A DNA stretch of 64,000 nt from Alphaproteobacteria bacterium (GTDB lineage: Bacteria; Pseudomonadota; Alphaproteobacteria; Reyranellales; Reyranellaceae): assembly GCA_017308235.1 (NCBI GenBank), contig JAFKFL010000007.1:372001-436000 (forward strand). The letters run 5' to 3'. The translations under genes and the position numbers were made by a program. The notes below the pieces were generated by a model that searched no databases, had not been told where the DNA came from, and was given only the letters and a program-made list of their open reading frames with translations. Shown here piece by piece: positions 50,370-59,512 of the stretch (its first letter is position 1; each line of letters begins with the position of its first letter).

Positions 50370-52088
50370 ATGCATGACATCGTCATCCGGGGCGGTCGTA
50401 TCGTGGACGGCACGGGAGCACCCGCCGCGCAGGGCGACGTCGCCATCGAGGGCGACAAGATCGTCCAGGTCGGCGGGAAGGCGGGTCCGGGCCGTCGCGA
50501 GGTGAAGGCCGACGGGCGAATCGTCACCCCGGGATGGGTCGATGTGCACACCCACTATGACGGCCAGGCCACCTGGGATCCGGTGCTCGCACCTTCTTCC
50601 TGGCACGGCGCCACGACCATTGCGTTCGGCAATTGCGGCGTGGGCTTCGCGCCCGTTCGCAAACAGCATCACAAGGCGCTGATCGATCTGATGGAAGGGG
50701 TGGAGGACATCCCCGGCATCACGCTCAGCGAAGGCCTCAAGTGGGACTGGGAAAGCTTCCCCGACTATCTCGATGCGCTCGCGCGGCTGCCGCGCACCGT
50801 CGATGTCGCCGCACAGCTCGCCCATCACCCGTTGCGGGTCTATGTCATGGGCGAGCGCGCCATCGCCCGCGAGCAGGCGACGGCCGAGGATATCGAAGCC
50901 ATGGCCCGGCTCGCGGAGGAGGCGCTGAAGGCTGGCGCCGTCGGCTTCACCACCAGCCGCACCGACCAGCACAAGACGGTGGCCGGCGATCTCGTTCCCG
51001 GCCGCTATGCCGAGCATGAGGAGCTGATCGCCATCGGCAAGGCGATGGGCCGCGCGGGCCGCGGCGCGTTCGGCATGCTCTCCGATTTCGAGGACGAAGC
51101 CGCCGAGTTCGAATGGATGCGCCAGGTGGCGAAGGACAGCGGTCGGCCCGTCTGGTTCCTGCTCACCGACCGCAGCTATGATCCCGAGCGTTGGCGCCGC
51201 CTGATGGACGGCGTCCGCGCCGCCCGCGCCGACAACCTGCCGCTCGCCGCCCAAGTCGCGGGACGTCCGGTGGGGTTGACGCTCGGCCTCGGCACCTCGC
51301 TCAATCCCTTCGCGCTGCGCGAGGCCTTTGCCGAAGCAGCCAAGCTGCCGCCGGCCGAGATGCTCGCGAAGCTGCGCGATCCCGAGATGCGCCGCACGAT
51401 CCTAGCGCAGGAGGCGTCGCCCCGGCTGCTCGAAGTGCTGCCGCCGTTGTCGCGCCAGATCGCGACGCGCTGGGACCGCATGTACCTGCTCGGCGATCCG
51501 CCGGATTACGAGCCGCCTCCGGAGAGCAGCATTGCCGCCATGGCCGAGCGCGCCGGCATTTCTCCGCAGGAGTTCTGCTACGACTATCTGGTCGGCGGCG
51601 ACGGCAGCCGGATGGTCTATTTTCCCGTCACCAACTACGTGCATGGCGATCTCGAGGTCGTACGCGAATTGATCGAGGATCCGCACACCATCCTCGGCCT
51701 GTCGGACGGCGGCGCGCATTGCGGCGTGATCTGCGATGCCTCGCTCAACACGACTATGCTGTGCCATTGGGTGCGCGACCGCACGAGGGGCCCGCGCCTG
51801 CCGCTCGAATTCGTGGTGAAGCAGCAGACGAGCGAGACGGCGGATTTCTTCGGCTTCCACGATCGCGGCCGGCTGCAGCCGGGCCTCAAGGCCGACGTGA
51901 ACGTCATCGACTTCGACGGCCTGCGCTTGCATGCCCCGAAGATGATCTTCGACCTGCCGGCCGGCGGACGACGCCTGGTCCAGCGCGTCGACGGTTACGA
52001 CATGACGATCTGCTCGGGCGTGCCGATCTTCGAGCGGGGCGAGGAAACCGGCGCCCGCCCCGGCAAGCTGGTCCGTTCGACGGGGTAA
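50370..52088 (+). CDS. D-aminoacylase/N-acyl-D-amino acid deacylase-family amidohydrolase
   Basis: 572 residues. MHDIVIRGGRIVDGTGAPAA and DVHTHYDGQATWDPVL (H60, H62 and D64) are the metal-site motifs of this amidohydrolase group. FGNCGVGFAPVRKQHHKALI, DGGAHCGVICDAS and RGRLQPGLKADVNVIDFD are further family signatures. It removes N-acyl groups from D-amino acids or related amides in the cytoplasm. Confidence 0.9.
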   Translation: MHDIVIRGGRIVDGTGAPAAQGDVAIEGDKIVQVGGKAGPGRREVKADGRIVTPGWVDVHTHYDGQATWDPVLAPSSWHGATTIAFGNCGVGFAPVRKQHHKALIDLMEGVEDIPGITLSEGLKWDWESFPDYLDALARLPRTVDVAAQLAHHPLRVYVMGERAIAREQATAEDIEAMARLAEEALKAGAVGFTTSRTDQHKTVAGDLVPGRYAEHEELIAIGKAMGRAGRGAFGMLSDFEDEAAEFEWMRQVAKDSGRPVWFLLTDRSYDPERWRRLMDGVRAARADNLPLAAQVAGRPVGLTLGLGTSLNPFALREAFAEAAKLPPAEMLAKLRDPEMRRTILAQEASPRLLEVLPPLSRQIATRWDRMYLLGDPPDYEPPPESSIAAMAERAGISPQEFCYDYLVGGDGSRMVYFPVTNYVHGDLEVVRELIEDPHTILGLSDGGAHCGVICDASLNTTMLCHWVRDRTRGPRLPLEFVVKQQTSETADFFGFHDRGRLQPGLKADVNVIDFDGLRLHAPKMIFDLPAGGRRLVQRVDGYDMTICSGVPIFERGEETGARPGKLVRSTG

Positions 52089-52551
52089 AACCAAGGACAC
52101 CTCATCCTGAGGAGCGCCGAAGGCGCGTCTCGAAGGATGGGAACGAGCACCGTGTTTGTTGCCACCCTTCGAGATGCGGCCTGCGGCCGCTCCTCAGGAT
52201 GAGGTGGTGCGAGGGCGCGTAACGACGGGCCTTCCCAAGTGCAGCCGTGCAGGCTAGAGAAACGCCGCTCCTTCTGCAGGTTGTTCTCCTTTGCCTAAGT
52301 AACGGCCGGTCTCACCCCTTCCATCAGACCAGCGCGGCAGCGCCAACGCGTTGCCGTTTTCGTGAGCATGTAAGCTCGTCTTGGTGGCGGTTCGAGACCG
52401 GTATGGCATGGCTGAACCGCGCCGGGGTCATGCTCCGGCCGCCACCTGATCTCTATCCGCCACGCAAATCCCTGCCACACCGCGCCTGACAGGACGTGTC
52501 CCGTCCACGCCGCCGTCTTGATGAGCTTCCCAGTGGGAAGAGCAAGCCGGC
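52089..52551. other. 463-base gap with a dispersed repeat
   Basis: The first 120 bases are the repeat copy 1 (52098-52206). After that I see no supportable gene; a run of short C-rich frames near 52250-52490 is not convincing. Confidence 0.6.
52098..52206. repeat. Dispersed palindromic repeat, copy 1
   Basis: 109 bases with perfect 18-base terminal inverted repeats, CACCTCATCCTGAGGAGC and GCTCCTCAGGATGAGGTG. The centre includes TCTCGAAGGATGGGAACG and ACCGTGTTTGTTGCC, both shared with copy 2. Confidence 0.85.
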
Positions 52552-53202
52552 ATGTCCGACATCCTTCGTGTTTTGTGGACGATCGTTCCTCGGCGCGTCG
52601 CCCCGGAGCCTTGGCTGAATTGCAAACGGTGCCGCGATAGCCGGCCGTTCCGAAGCAGCGGGAAGATCAGGGTCAACGCCAACGGAAAGCGCCTCGACGC
52701 GTGGCTGATCTACAAATGCACGTCGTGCGACAGCACCTGGAAGCGCCCGATCTTGGAGCGCCGGCACGTCCGGACGATCGACCCGCATGTCCTGATGTCG
52801 CTGCACGCCAACGATCCGGAAGTGGCGCATCGGCTGCCGCTCGATGTCGGGAGCTTGCGATGCAAGGTCGGATTGGCTGAGCAATCCGACGATGTTGTGG
52901 TGCGCAAGGAGGTGCGGTCGGAGAGCCTGACACCGGCCCGGCGGCTGGAAATCCTCTGTGCCGTTCCCGAGGGGACCGGGTTGCGCACGGACCGGCTCCT
53001 GGCAGTCGGGCTCGGCTTGTCGCGAAGCCGCATTCGCAGCCTGCAAGAGGCGGGACATCTCGCGGTGTTTCCGGAGGCATCGCGCAAGCGGCACTCGATC
53101 GTACGTAACGGTATGCGCGTGACGATCGAGCTCTCGAAGATCGACGACCGCGACGAGATTGTGATGGCAGCCAAAGGCGGTAGCCCTGCCGCACGATACT
53201 GA
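52552..53202 (+). CDS. DUF1062 protein
   Basis: 216 residues. PEPWLNCKRCRDSRPFRSSG and KIRVNANGKRLDAWLIYKCT are the DUF1062 signature; C24/C27 and C56/C59 form a zinc ribbon. The C-terminal half (LGLSRSRIRSLQEAGHLAVF) has an S4-like or HTH pattern, fitting an RNA/DNA-binding protein. The function is unknown. It sits between two direct copies of a dispersed repeat. Confidence 0.9.
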   Translation: MSDILRVLWTIVPRRVAPEPWLNCKRCRDSRPFRSSGKIRVNANGKRLDAWLIYKCTSCDSTWKRPILERRHVRTIDPHVLMSLHANDPEVAHRLPLDVGSLRCKVGLAEQSDDVVVRKEVRSESLTPARRLEILCAVPEGTGLRTDRLLAVGLGLSRSRIRSLQEAGHLAVFPEASRKRHSIVRNGMRVTIELSKIDDRDEIVMAAKGGSPAARY

Positions 53203-53204
53203 AT

Positions 53205-53318
53205 CACCTCACCCTGAGGAGCCGTGCGAAGCACGGCGTCTCGAAGGATGGGAACGCGCACCGTGTTTGTTGCCCATCCTTCGAGACGGCCGCTACGCGG
53301 GCCCCTTAGGATGAGGTG
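53205..53318. repeat. Dispersed palindromic repeat, copy 2
   Basis: 114 bases with ends CACCTCACCCTGAGGAGCC and CCCCTTAGGATGAGGTG, in the same orientation as copy 1 and sharing its centre. It lies directly after the DUF1062 stop and before the convergent aldo/keto reductase gene. Confidence 0.85.
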
Positions 53319-53340
53319 ACTTTGTCCTAGCGATCGATGC

Positions 53341-54300
53341 TCACGCCGTCTTGACGCGGCCGGGGAGGTCGAGCCCGACGCCGGTCAGATGGCCGAACGA
53401 GGCGTGAAGCCGCTCGATGCTCTGTGGTGCGAGCGGCGGGCGGAGGATCGAGGCGACGTTGTCGGCGACATGGGCCTTGTTGCCGGTGCCGAAAAGAATG
53501 ACGTCGGCACCTTGCTCGTGGCGCGCGTAGCGGTAGGCCGCATCCGTGATGCTTTGCGCACCGCCTTCGGAGATCAGGAACTCGAGCGGATCGCCCCTCG
53601 ACAGGATCGAAGCGTCGAGCTGGCCTTGTTCGACCAGCTTGGCGAAGATGTCGCGACGGTACGCGGCATTGCTGAAGATGTTGCGCACGACGAACATCAG
53701 GAGCGTTCCGATGCCCCGCCGCTGCGTCTCGGGAAAGATCCTCTGCCGCGCGCCCTGGTTCATGAGGCTGTAGGCCAGCATCACCACCTCCCACGGCGTC
53801 TCCAGGATCGCTCGTGCGAGCATCTTCTGTTCCGGATCGCGGGGGCCCGTTTCGGTGATGCCGATATGGCGCACCTTTCCCTGTTCCTTGAGCTTCACCA
53901 GGGCAGGGGCCAGCACGTCGCGATGATGCTCGTAGGCCTCGGGATGGACGCCATGAAAGTGGAAGATGTCGACGTAATCGAGGCCGAGCCGCTGCAGCGC
54001 GGCCTCGACGCGGCGAGTCACCGTCTCGGCCGTCTCCCCACCGCCCCGGAACAGGGCCTTGGTCGAGATCACCAGCCGGTCGCGGTCATAGTGGCGGACC
54101 GCGGCGCCCACGATCTCCTCGGAGCCATAGGCTTCGGCGGTGTCGAGGAAATTGACGCCGAGATCGACCGCCGTCCGCACCACCGCCACGCAGTCGTCTG
54201 CGCTCGCGCCGCGCCCCAGACCCAGCCGGCTGTTGCCGCCGCATCCAAGCCCGGCAACGCTCACCGTAAGGCCGGTCTTTCCAAGAGGCCGATATTCCAT
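53341..54300 (-). CDS. Aldo/keto reductase, catabolic operon
   Basis: 319 residues from the ATG at 54300 (AGGAG 5 bases upstream). YRPLGKTGLTVSVAGLGCGG opens the barrel, LDTAEAYGSEEIVG supplies D and Y, VISTKALF the K and IFHFHGVHP the H. It is the last gene of a five-gene minus-strand run with the methyltransferase, crotonase, CoA transferase and SDR. Confidence 0.9.
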   Translation of the reverse strand: MEYRPLGKTGLTVSVAGLGCGGNSRLGLGRGASADDCVAVVRTAVDLGVNFLDTAEAYGSEEIVGAAVRHYDRDRLVISTKALFRGGGETAETVTRRVEAALQRLGLDYVDIFHFHGVHPEAYEHHRDVLAPALVKLKEQGKVRHIGITETGPRDPEQKMLARAILETPWEVVMLAYSLMNQGARQRIFPETQRRGIGTLLMFVVRNIFSNAAYRRDIFAKLVEQGQLDASILSRGDPLEFLISEGGAQSITDAAYRYARHEQGADVILFGTGNKAHVADNVASILRPPLAPQSIERLHASFGHLTGVGLDLPGRVKTA

Positions 54301-54330
54301 CACCACTCCTTACAGGCTTGTTACGCAACC

Positions 54331-55137
54331 TCAGGCCGTCTTCCGACTGATAAACAGGCCGCTTTCCTTCTCGACCTCAAGCATGCCGTTGCCAGCCTGA
54401 AACGCCGCGGCGATTACATCCTTAAATACAGCAAGCTGCGCGTCGTTGGCTTCATCGCCAGGCGGATAGGAGGTAAGCGCCAGGAATACGTCTTCCGGTT
54501 CTGTCACCCGCAGGCGGGCCGGATGCTCCGTCATGGTGACATTCCCGAATTGCGCTTGCATGAACCGTTCGGCGGCGTCGTATCCAAAAGCAGCGCCGGC
54601 CGGATCAAATGGAGGGCTGCCTAACGCAGTTGTCAGCTCATAGATCTTGCGCATGTTGCCGATCCCATTGGTCGTCACCGCAAGGAAGCCGCCCGGTTTC
54701 AGTACACGATACATTTCCGCAATGCCCTTGGTCGGCTCCGCCAGATGATAAAGCATATGCATTGCTATGGCGGCATCGAAGGAACCTTCCTCGAAGGGCA
54801 AGGCGGTCGCATCAGCCTGCTGCCCTATGACGGCCCCAAAAGGCAATGGCCGGCATCGCTCGACGGCTTCCTCCAACATGCCGCGGGAGAGATCGGAAAG
54901 CGTCAGTTCCAACTTTTCCGGTAGCTCGTGCGCCGTTGCCGCCCAGAACCAGCTAGGGCCGCAGCCAACATCAAGAATGCGATTTCCGGCTTTGAGGGGT
55001 AGCTGCCTCGCCACCCATGGAAACCAGCCAATCTCGGCAATCGTATATTTGCTGTTGAGGCGAGCACGTGCGGCGAGCTTCTGGCTGTCGCGATACTGCT
55101 TTTCGTTTCCGGTTGTTATCGACGACATGCACATCAA
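54331..55137 (-). CDS. SAM-dependent methyltransferase, catabolic operon
   Basis: 268 residues. ILDVGCGPSWFWAATAHELP is motif I, ELTLSDLSRGMLEEA the motif II region, and IGQQADATALPFEEGSFDAA motif III/IV. MYRVLKPGGFLAVTTNG completes the class I fold. The substrate is unknown. It starts 5 bases after the crotonase stop, so it is co-transcribed. Confidence 0.9.
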   Translation of the reverse strand: MMCMSSITTGNEKQYRDSQKLAARARLNSKYTIAEIGWFPWVARQLPLKAGNRILDVGCGPSWFWAATAHELPEKLELTLSDLSRGMLEEAVERCRPLPFGAVIGQQADATALPFEEGSFDAAIAMHMLYHLAEPTKGIAEMYRVLKPGGFLAVTTNGIGNMRKIYELTTALGSPPFDPAGAAFGYDAAERFMQAQFGNVTMTEHPARLRVTEPEDVFLALTSYPPGDEANDAQLAVFKDVIAAAFQAGNGMLEVEKESGLFISRKTA

Positions 55138-55142
55138 GCCTA

Positions 55143-55931
55143 CTATCGCCCGCGGAAGCTGGGCTTGCGCCGTTCTCTCCAGGCTTCGTGCGCTTCGGTC
55201 TTGTCTTCGGTCATCTCGAGCATCATGAAGCGATAGGAATCCACCAGCGAGGCGTCGGCGATGTTGGGGATGTCCTGGCCGCGGTTCATCGACTCCTTGA
55301 CCATGCGTGCGGCAAGCGGCGGCAGGCCCGCGATGTGGTCGGCGACCGCCAGCGCCTGCTTCATCAGCCGATCATGCGGCACCAGCCACTGGGCGAGCCC
55401 GACGCGATAGGCCTCGTCGGCCTTGAGCGGGAAGCCCATGGCGACCCGCATCGCTGTTGCCTTGCCGACATGGCGGGCGAGCCGCGTCGCGCCGCCGTAG
55501 TTCGGCAGGATGCCGAGCGCCACCTGCGGCAAGCGCCACTCGGCGCGCTCGGAGGCCACGATCAGGTCGCAACAGAAGGTGATGATGCAGCCGATGCCGA
55601 TCGCGTAGCCGTTGACGGCGGCGATCACCGGCTTGGGGAAGTCGCTCATCAGGTTGGACGGGAAATTGCGCGCCTTGCCGACGCGCTTGATGAAAGCTTC
55701 GGCCGAGCGGGTGTTGTGGGTGTTGGGATCGCGCAGATTGGCGCCGGCCGAGAAGGCGCCGCCCGCCTCGTCGCCGGTCAGGATGACCGAGCGCACCTCA
55801 TCGTCATCGGCCGCCTCGTCGAGACGCTTTAGCAGCCCGTCGTTATAGTCCTCGCCCCAGCAGTTGCGCGCCTGCGGGCGGCTCAGCGTCAGGATGCCGG
55901 TGTGGCCCTGCTTTTTGTAGAGAAGCGGCAT
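55143..55931 (-). CDS. Crotonase/enoyl-CoA hydratase-family protein lacking both catalytic glutamates
   Basis: 262 residues. FSAGANLRD and the AAVNGYAIGIGC segment form the CoA-thioester oxyanion hole, so the fold is sound. The two glutamates that catalyse hydration (E144 and E164 in rat ECH) are replaced by I116 and Q136, spaced 20 as expected. It is unlikely to be a standard hydratase; hydrolase, isomerase, decarboxylase or ligase-like reactions occur in other crotonases. Operon neighbours are a CoA-transferase and a methyltransferase. Confidence 0.88.
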   Translation of the reverse strand: MPLLYKKQGHTGILTLSRPQARNCWGEDYNDGLLKRLDEAADDDEVRSVILTGDEAGGAFSAGANLRDPNTHNTRSAEAFIKRVGKARNFPSNLMSDFPKPVIAAVNGYAIGIGCIITFCCDLIVASERAEWRLPQVALGILPNYGGATRLARHVGKATAMRVAMGFPLKADEAYRVGLAQWLVPHDRLMKQALAVADHIAGLPPLAARMVKESMNRGQDIPNIADASLVDSYRFMMLEMTEDKTEAHEAWRERRKPSFRGR

Positions 55932-55948
55932 GACATCCTCCTTTCGCC

Positions 55949-57169
55949 TCAGGCGGCGTCGACTTTGCCGGGTTGCTCTCCCAGGACTCCAAGAGCTTTC
56001 AGTCGCGCGATCTCCTCGGCGGAGTAGCCCGCTTCGCTGAGCACCCGCTCCGAATGTTGGCCGACGACCGGCGCGCGGGCAGGCGCGACCTTGGTCACCT
56101 TCTCAAGATGGAAGGGACTCGACACGGTGAGGCCCTTGCCGTCGGCGAAGGGCACCACGGCGCCGATCGTGCGAGCCTGCGGATCGTCCGCCGCTTCGTC
56201 GACGGTGGACACAACGCCGAAGGTCACGCCGGCCGCTTCGAGCATCGGTCGCCATTCCGCAAGGTCGCGCTTGGCGAAGATCTCATCGAGGATCGCGGTC
56301 AGCGCCTTGTGGTTCTCGCGCCGCACCGGTTGCGTGGCGAAGCGCGGATCCTGTGCCAGGTACTCCGCGTCGATCGCCTTCAGGAAGCTCGGGAACTGAC
56401 GGGCCTCGTTGTGCAGCGCCATCAGGAACCAGCGGCCATCCTTGCATTGGTAGTGGTTGGCGAGCGCGCTTGGCGTGGCGATCCTCGGCGGGCGATGGCC
56501 GACATGTTCGCCGAACAGCCGGTTCTGCACATAGCAGCCGTTGGCCCACAGCCCGTTCTGCAGCAGAGAGGTTTGAGCGACGCCGCCGCGTCCGGTCTTC
56601 TCGCGACGGTAGAGCGCCGTCACGATGGCGGCGTAGAGCGCCGTCGCGGTGGGATGATCACCCATGCCCGGCATCGAACGCACCGGCTCGGTTTCGGTCG
56701 TCGATCGCACCATGTCCATCAGGCCCGTGCGCGCCCAGTAGGCGGTCGCATCGAAACCCGTGCGGGCGGCTTCTTTGCCTGCCTCGCCATAGGCCGTGAT
56801 CGAGCCATAGACGAGGCGCGGGTTGATCGCGAGGAGATCGGAGGCGGCGATCTTCAACCGCTCTCGCACCGGCAGAGGAAAGTTAGTGATGAAGACATCG
56901 GCTGAGCCGATCAGCCGGTGGAGGATGGCAAGGCCCTCGGCGTGCTTGAGATCAATCGCGAGACTCTTCTTGTTGCGCGAAGTGAGCTGCCACCAGTAGT
57001 CGGTCGTCTTGCCGGGCACCGCCGGCGAGGCGCGCCACGGATCGCCGGCTCCCGGCGGTTCGACCTTGATCACCTCGGCGCCGAAATCCGAGAGGATCGT
57101 CGCCGCGGCGGGTCCCGCGATCCAGCTCGCGCAGTCGATGACTTTCAGGCCCTGGAAAATATCGGTCAT
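55949..57169 (-). CDS. CaiB/BaiF-family CoA transferase
   Basis: 406 residues. LKVIDCASWIAGPAAATILS opens the family's N-terminal fold, VIKVEPPGAGDPWR and NKKSLAIDLKHAEG follow, and VYGSITAYGEAG near residue 120 continues the conserved core. These enzymes transfer CoA between acyl-CoAs. It lies 12 bases after the SDR stop and 17 before the crotonase start. Confidence 0.93.
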   Translation of the reverse strand: MTDIFQGLKVIDCASWIAGPAAATILSDFGAEVIKVEPPGAGDPWRASPAVPGKTTDYWWQLTSRNKKSLAIDLKHAEGLAILHRLIGSADVFITNFPLPVRERLKIAASDLLAINPRLVYGSITAYGEAGKEAARTGFDATAYWARTGLMDMVRSTTETEPVRSMPGMGDHPTATALYAAIVTALYRREKTGRGGVAQTSLLQNGLWANGCYVQNRLFGEHVGHRPPRIATPSALANHYQCKDGRWFLMALHNEARQFPSFLKAIDAEYLAQDPRFATQPVRRENHKALTAILDEIFAKRDLAEWRPMLEAAGVTFGVVSTVDEAADDPQARTIGAVVPFADGKGLTVSSPFHLEKVTKVAPARAPVVGQHSERVLSEAGYSAEEIARLKALGVLGEQPGKVDAA

Positions 57170-57181
57170 CGTCGGTTGCCC

Positions 57182-58060
57182 CTAATGGCTCGGCTTGGTG
57201 GAGAACGGCGTCAACTGCAGCTCGTGCGTCCAGCAGGACCGGTCCTGCGTGTGGAGATAGAAGAACGCCTCGGCGATCTTCACCGGGTTGATGATGATGT
57301 CCGGATTGTTGTGTGCGCGGGGCAGCGCGCGGGTGCCCGGCGAATCGATCAGCCCGTCGATCACGATGTTGGCGACGTGGATGCCGTGCTCCGAATATTC
57401 CTCGGTCAGCACCTGGGCCACCGTGCGCATCATCACCCGGGGATAGTAGAGCGACTCACCGGTGTTGCGCTTGGTGCCGCGCAGCGACTTGGCATTGTTC
57501 GAGAAGAAGAACGAGCCCGAGCCGCGCTGGCGCATGGCGGGCAGGACTTGCTTGGCCACCAGGAACGGTCCGCGGCTTGCGATATCATGGGCGGTGTCGA
57601 ACATCTCGACCGGAATGTGCTCCAGCAGCTCCTTGCCGGGTGGCAGGTCGCGCCCTTCGAGGTAACCGGCATTGTAGATCAGCACCTCGGGCTCGCCGGC
57701 CTCGGCGCGTATCTGTGCGAAGGCCGTCTCAATCGATTTCTCCGACGCAAGATCGAGCTCGACGATCATGCAGGCACCATCCTGCTGCTCGATCGCCGCC
57801 GCCAGCGTCTTCGCGTTCGCTGCGGTGCGCGTCGTCAGCACGGTGAAGAAGCCCTCGCGCGCGAACTTCTGGGCAAGCGCGCCGCCGACGCCCCAGCGGA
57901 TGCCGACCGGCACCGAGCTGTCGTCGAGCACCTTGCCGTGCGCGAGCCTGGTGTTGCGCCCGTCGGCCTGCCATTTCGATGTCGCGCCGATGATGACAGC
58001 CACTGGTTGGCCCTTGGCGTTCCGGTCGGTGCTGGTGCCACGCGCGTTATTCGCTGCCAT
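57182..58060 (-). CDS. Atypical SDR: catalytic Lys absent, insertion in the glycine loop
   Basis: 292 residues from the ATG at 58060, which has GGAGG 5 bases upstream; the ATG at 58090 is weaker. A Rossmann fold is present, but the cofactor loop is split: GATS (25-28) is separated by about 24 residues from GIRWGVGGALA (53-63). NAG at 130 and FFFSNN near 187 remain. The YxxxK motif is missing: Y205-Y206 are followed by P-R-V-M. It resembles a noncanonical SDR; catalytic activity is doubtful or different. It heads the operon. Confidence 0.82.
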   Translation of the reverse strand: MAANNARGTSTDRNAKGQPVAVIIGATSKWQADGRNTRLAHGKVLDDSSVPVGIRWGVGGALAQKFAREGFFTVLTTRTAANAKTLAAAIEQQDGACMIVELDLASEKSIETAFAQIRAEAGEPEVLIYNAGYLEGRDLPPGKELLEHIPVEMFDTAHDIASRGPFLVAKQVLPAMRQRGSGSFFFSNNAKSLRGTKRNTGESLYYPRVMMRTVAQVLTEEYSEHGIHVANIVIDGLIDSPGTRALPRAHNNPDIIINPVKIAEAFFYLHTQDRSCWTHELQLTPFSTKPSH

Positions 58061-58188
58061 CTGGGCCTCCGCGATGGACAAGAGGCTCATGCCTCAGATC
58101 GGGCGCAATCTCACATGAATGGCAACCAAGTGACCAGCCGGGCCGCATTCTTGGTGTCGCCCTGCGGGCCAGCGCGTTAGGGTCCGTC

Positions 58189-59493
58189 ATGCTGAAGGAT
58201 CAATACGACCTCGCCTTGACGACCGCGTCATCAGTCGCGCGGGATGCCTATGTCCAGGCCTCCGGTCTCGCACTGACGTTTTATCCCGGCGCCGTCGAGG
58301 CTTATGACCAAGCCATTGCCGCCGATCCTCGGTTTGCCCTGGCCCACGCCGGCAAGGCGCAGATCCTGTTGAGGCAGGGCGACGCAGGAGCGGCGCGGGC
58401 CGCCCTCGCGACCGCCAAGAGCCTGGCGTCGGATGTGTCGGCGCGTGAAGCCAGCCACATCGCTTTCTTCGACCTCGTGCTCGCCGGTCAGACCGAAGCA
58501 GCGCTCGATGCGTTATATGCGCATCTCGCGGAATGGCCGCGCGACGCGCTGGTCGTCAACAGCGCCGCAAATCCCAACGGCCTGATCGGCGGGTCCGGCC
58601 GCCTCGGACAGAAGCAGAAGATCGCCGCTTTGATGGATAGCCTGGCGCCAAGCTATGGCGACGATTTCTGGTTCGTCTCCTATCACGCCATGTCGCTGTC
58701 CGAGGATGGGCGGCTTGGTCCTGCGCGGGCGAAGATCGAGCAGTCGGTGGCGGCAAACCGGAACAACGCGCATGCCGCCCATGGCTTCGCCCATATCTGC
58801 TACGAAAGCGGCGAGCTAGAGGCGGGCCGCTCCTTTCTCTCGTCGTGGCTCGCCACCTATCCGCGGCAAGGCTTTTTCTACAGCCATTTGAGCTGGCACC
58901 TCTCGCTTTTTGAGATACAGGCGGGCAACTGGACGGAAGCGTTGCGGCTCTATCACGATGCTATGCCGCTCGACCGGCACAGCGGCGGGCCGCAACAGAA
59001 GGTCACCGATGGGGCAGCCTTCCTGTGGCGATCCGAACTCGCGGGCCATCCGCGTGACGAAGCGGCGTGGCGTACGTTGCATGACTTCGCGAACAGCGCG
59101 CTGCCGCGGCCGGGCAGTGGGCTCGCCGACCTGCATATCATCCTGACCCAGGCGGTCATGGGCGATGACACAAGACCCGACACTCGGGCGCGCCAGATCG
59201 AGGCATTGGCGCGAGAGGGGCGTTACCCGTCCGGCTCCTATCTGCCTGAATTGGCACGCGGCTTCACGGCGTTCGAACGCCAGGATTTTCCCGGCGCCAT
59301 CGAAGTGCTTGCACCGCTCGCGGGACAGAACGAACGCATCGGCGGCAGCCGGGCGCAACACGACCTGATCGAGTTCACCCTGCTGAAGGCCTACCTCGGC
59401 GCCAATCGGCTGAGCGAAGCCCGGCATCTGCTCGGTGCGAGGAGGCCGGGTGCTTCCGGTGTTTCGGTGCAAGGAGTCGGGGCACTGCAGTGA
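58189..59493 (+). CDS. Tetratricopeptide-repeat protein, TTC38-like
   Basis: 434 residues, all-helical TPR pattern: GAVEAYDQAIAADPRFALAH, GDAGAARAALATAKSLAS, FWFVSYHAMSLSEDGRLGPA and YHDAMPLDRHSGGPQQKVTD. The overall organisation is like TTC38, found in many bacteria next to metabolic clusters. It has no signal peptide and is likely cytoplasmic. The function is unknown. It is divergent from the SDR operon. Confidence 0.85.
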   Translation: MLKDQYDLALTTASSVARDAYVQASGLALTFYPGAVEAYDQAIAADPRFALAHAGKAQILLRQGDAGAARAALATAKSLASDVSAREASHIAFFDLVLAGQTEAALDALYAHLAEWPRDALVVNSAANPNGLIGGSGRLGQKQKIAALMDSLAPSYGDDFWFVSYHAMSLSEDGRLGPARAKIEQSVAANRNNAHAAHGFAHICYESGELEAGRSFLSSWLATYPRQGFFYSHLSWHLSLFEIQAGNWTEALRLYHDAMPLDRHSGGPQQKVTDGAAFLWRSELAGHPRDEAAWRTLHDFANSALPRPGSGLADLHIILTQAVMGDDTRPDTRARQIEALAREGRYPSGSYLPELARGFTAFERQDFPGAIEVLAPLAGQNERIGGSRAQHDLIEFTLLKAYLGANRLSEARHLLGARRPGASGVSVQGVGALQ

Positions 59494-59512
59494 GCAACGC
59501 CCGGGGTGGTGC

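Noticed and set aside
50360-50378. CTATGCAT near the D-aminoacylase start as another motif copy
   Set aside because: Matches only the first 7 bases and overlaps the start codon.
56918-58180. 420-residue plus-strand frame over the SDR and CoA transferase genes
   Set aside because: Runs across two convincing opposite-strand genes; no start signal and no recognisable motif.
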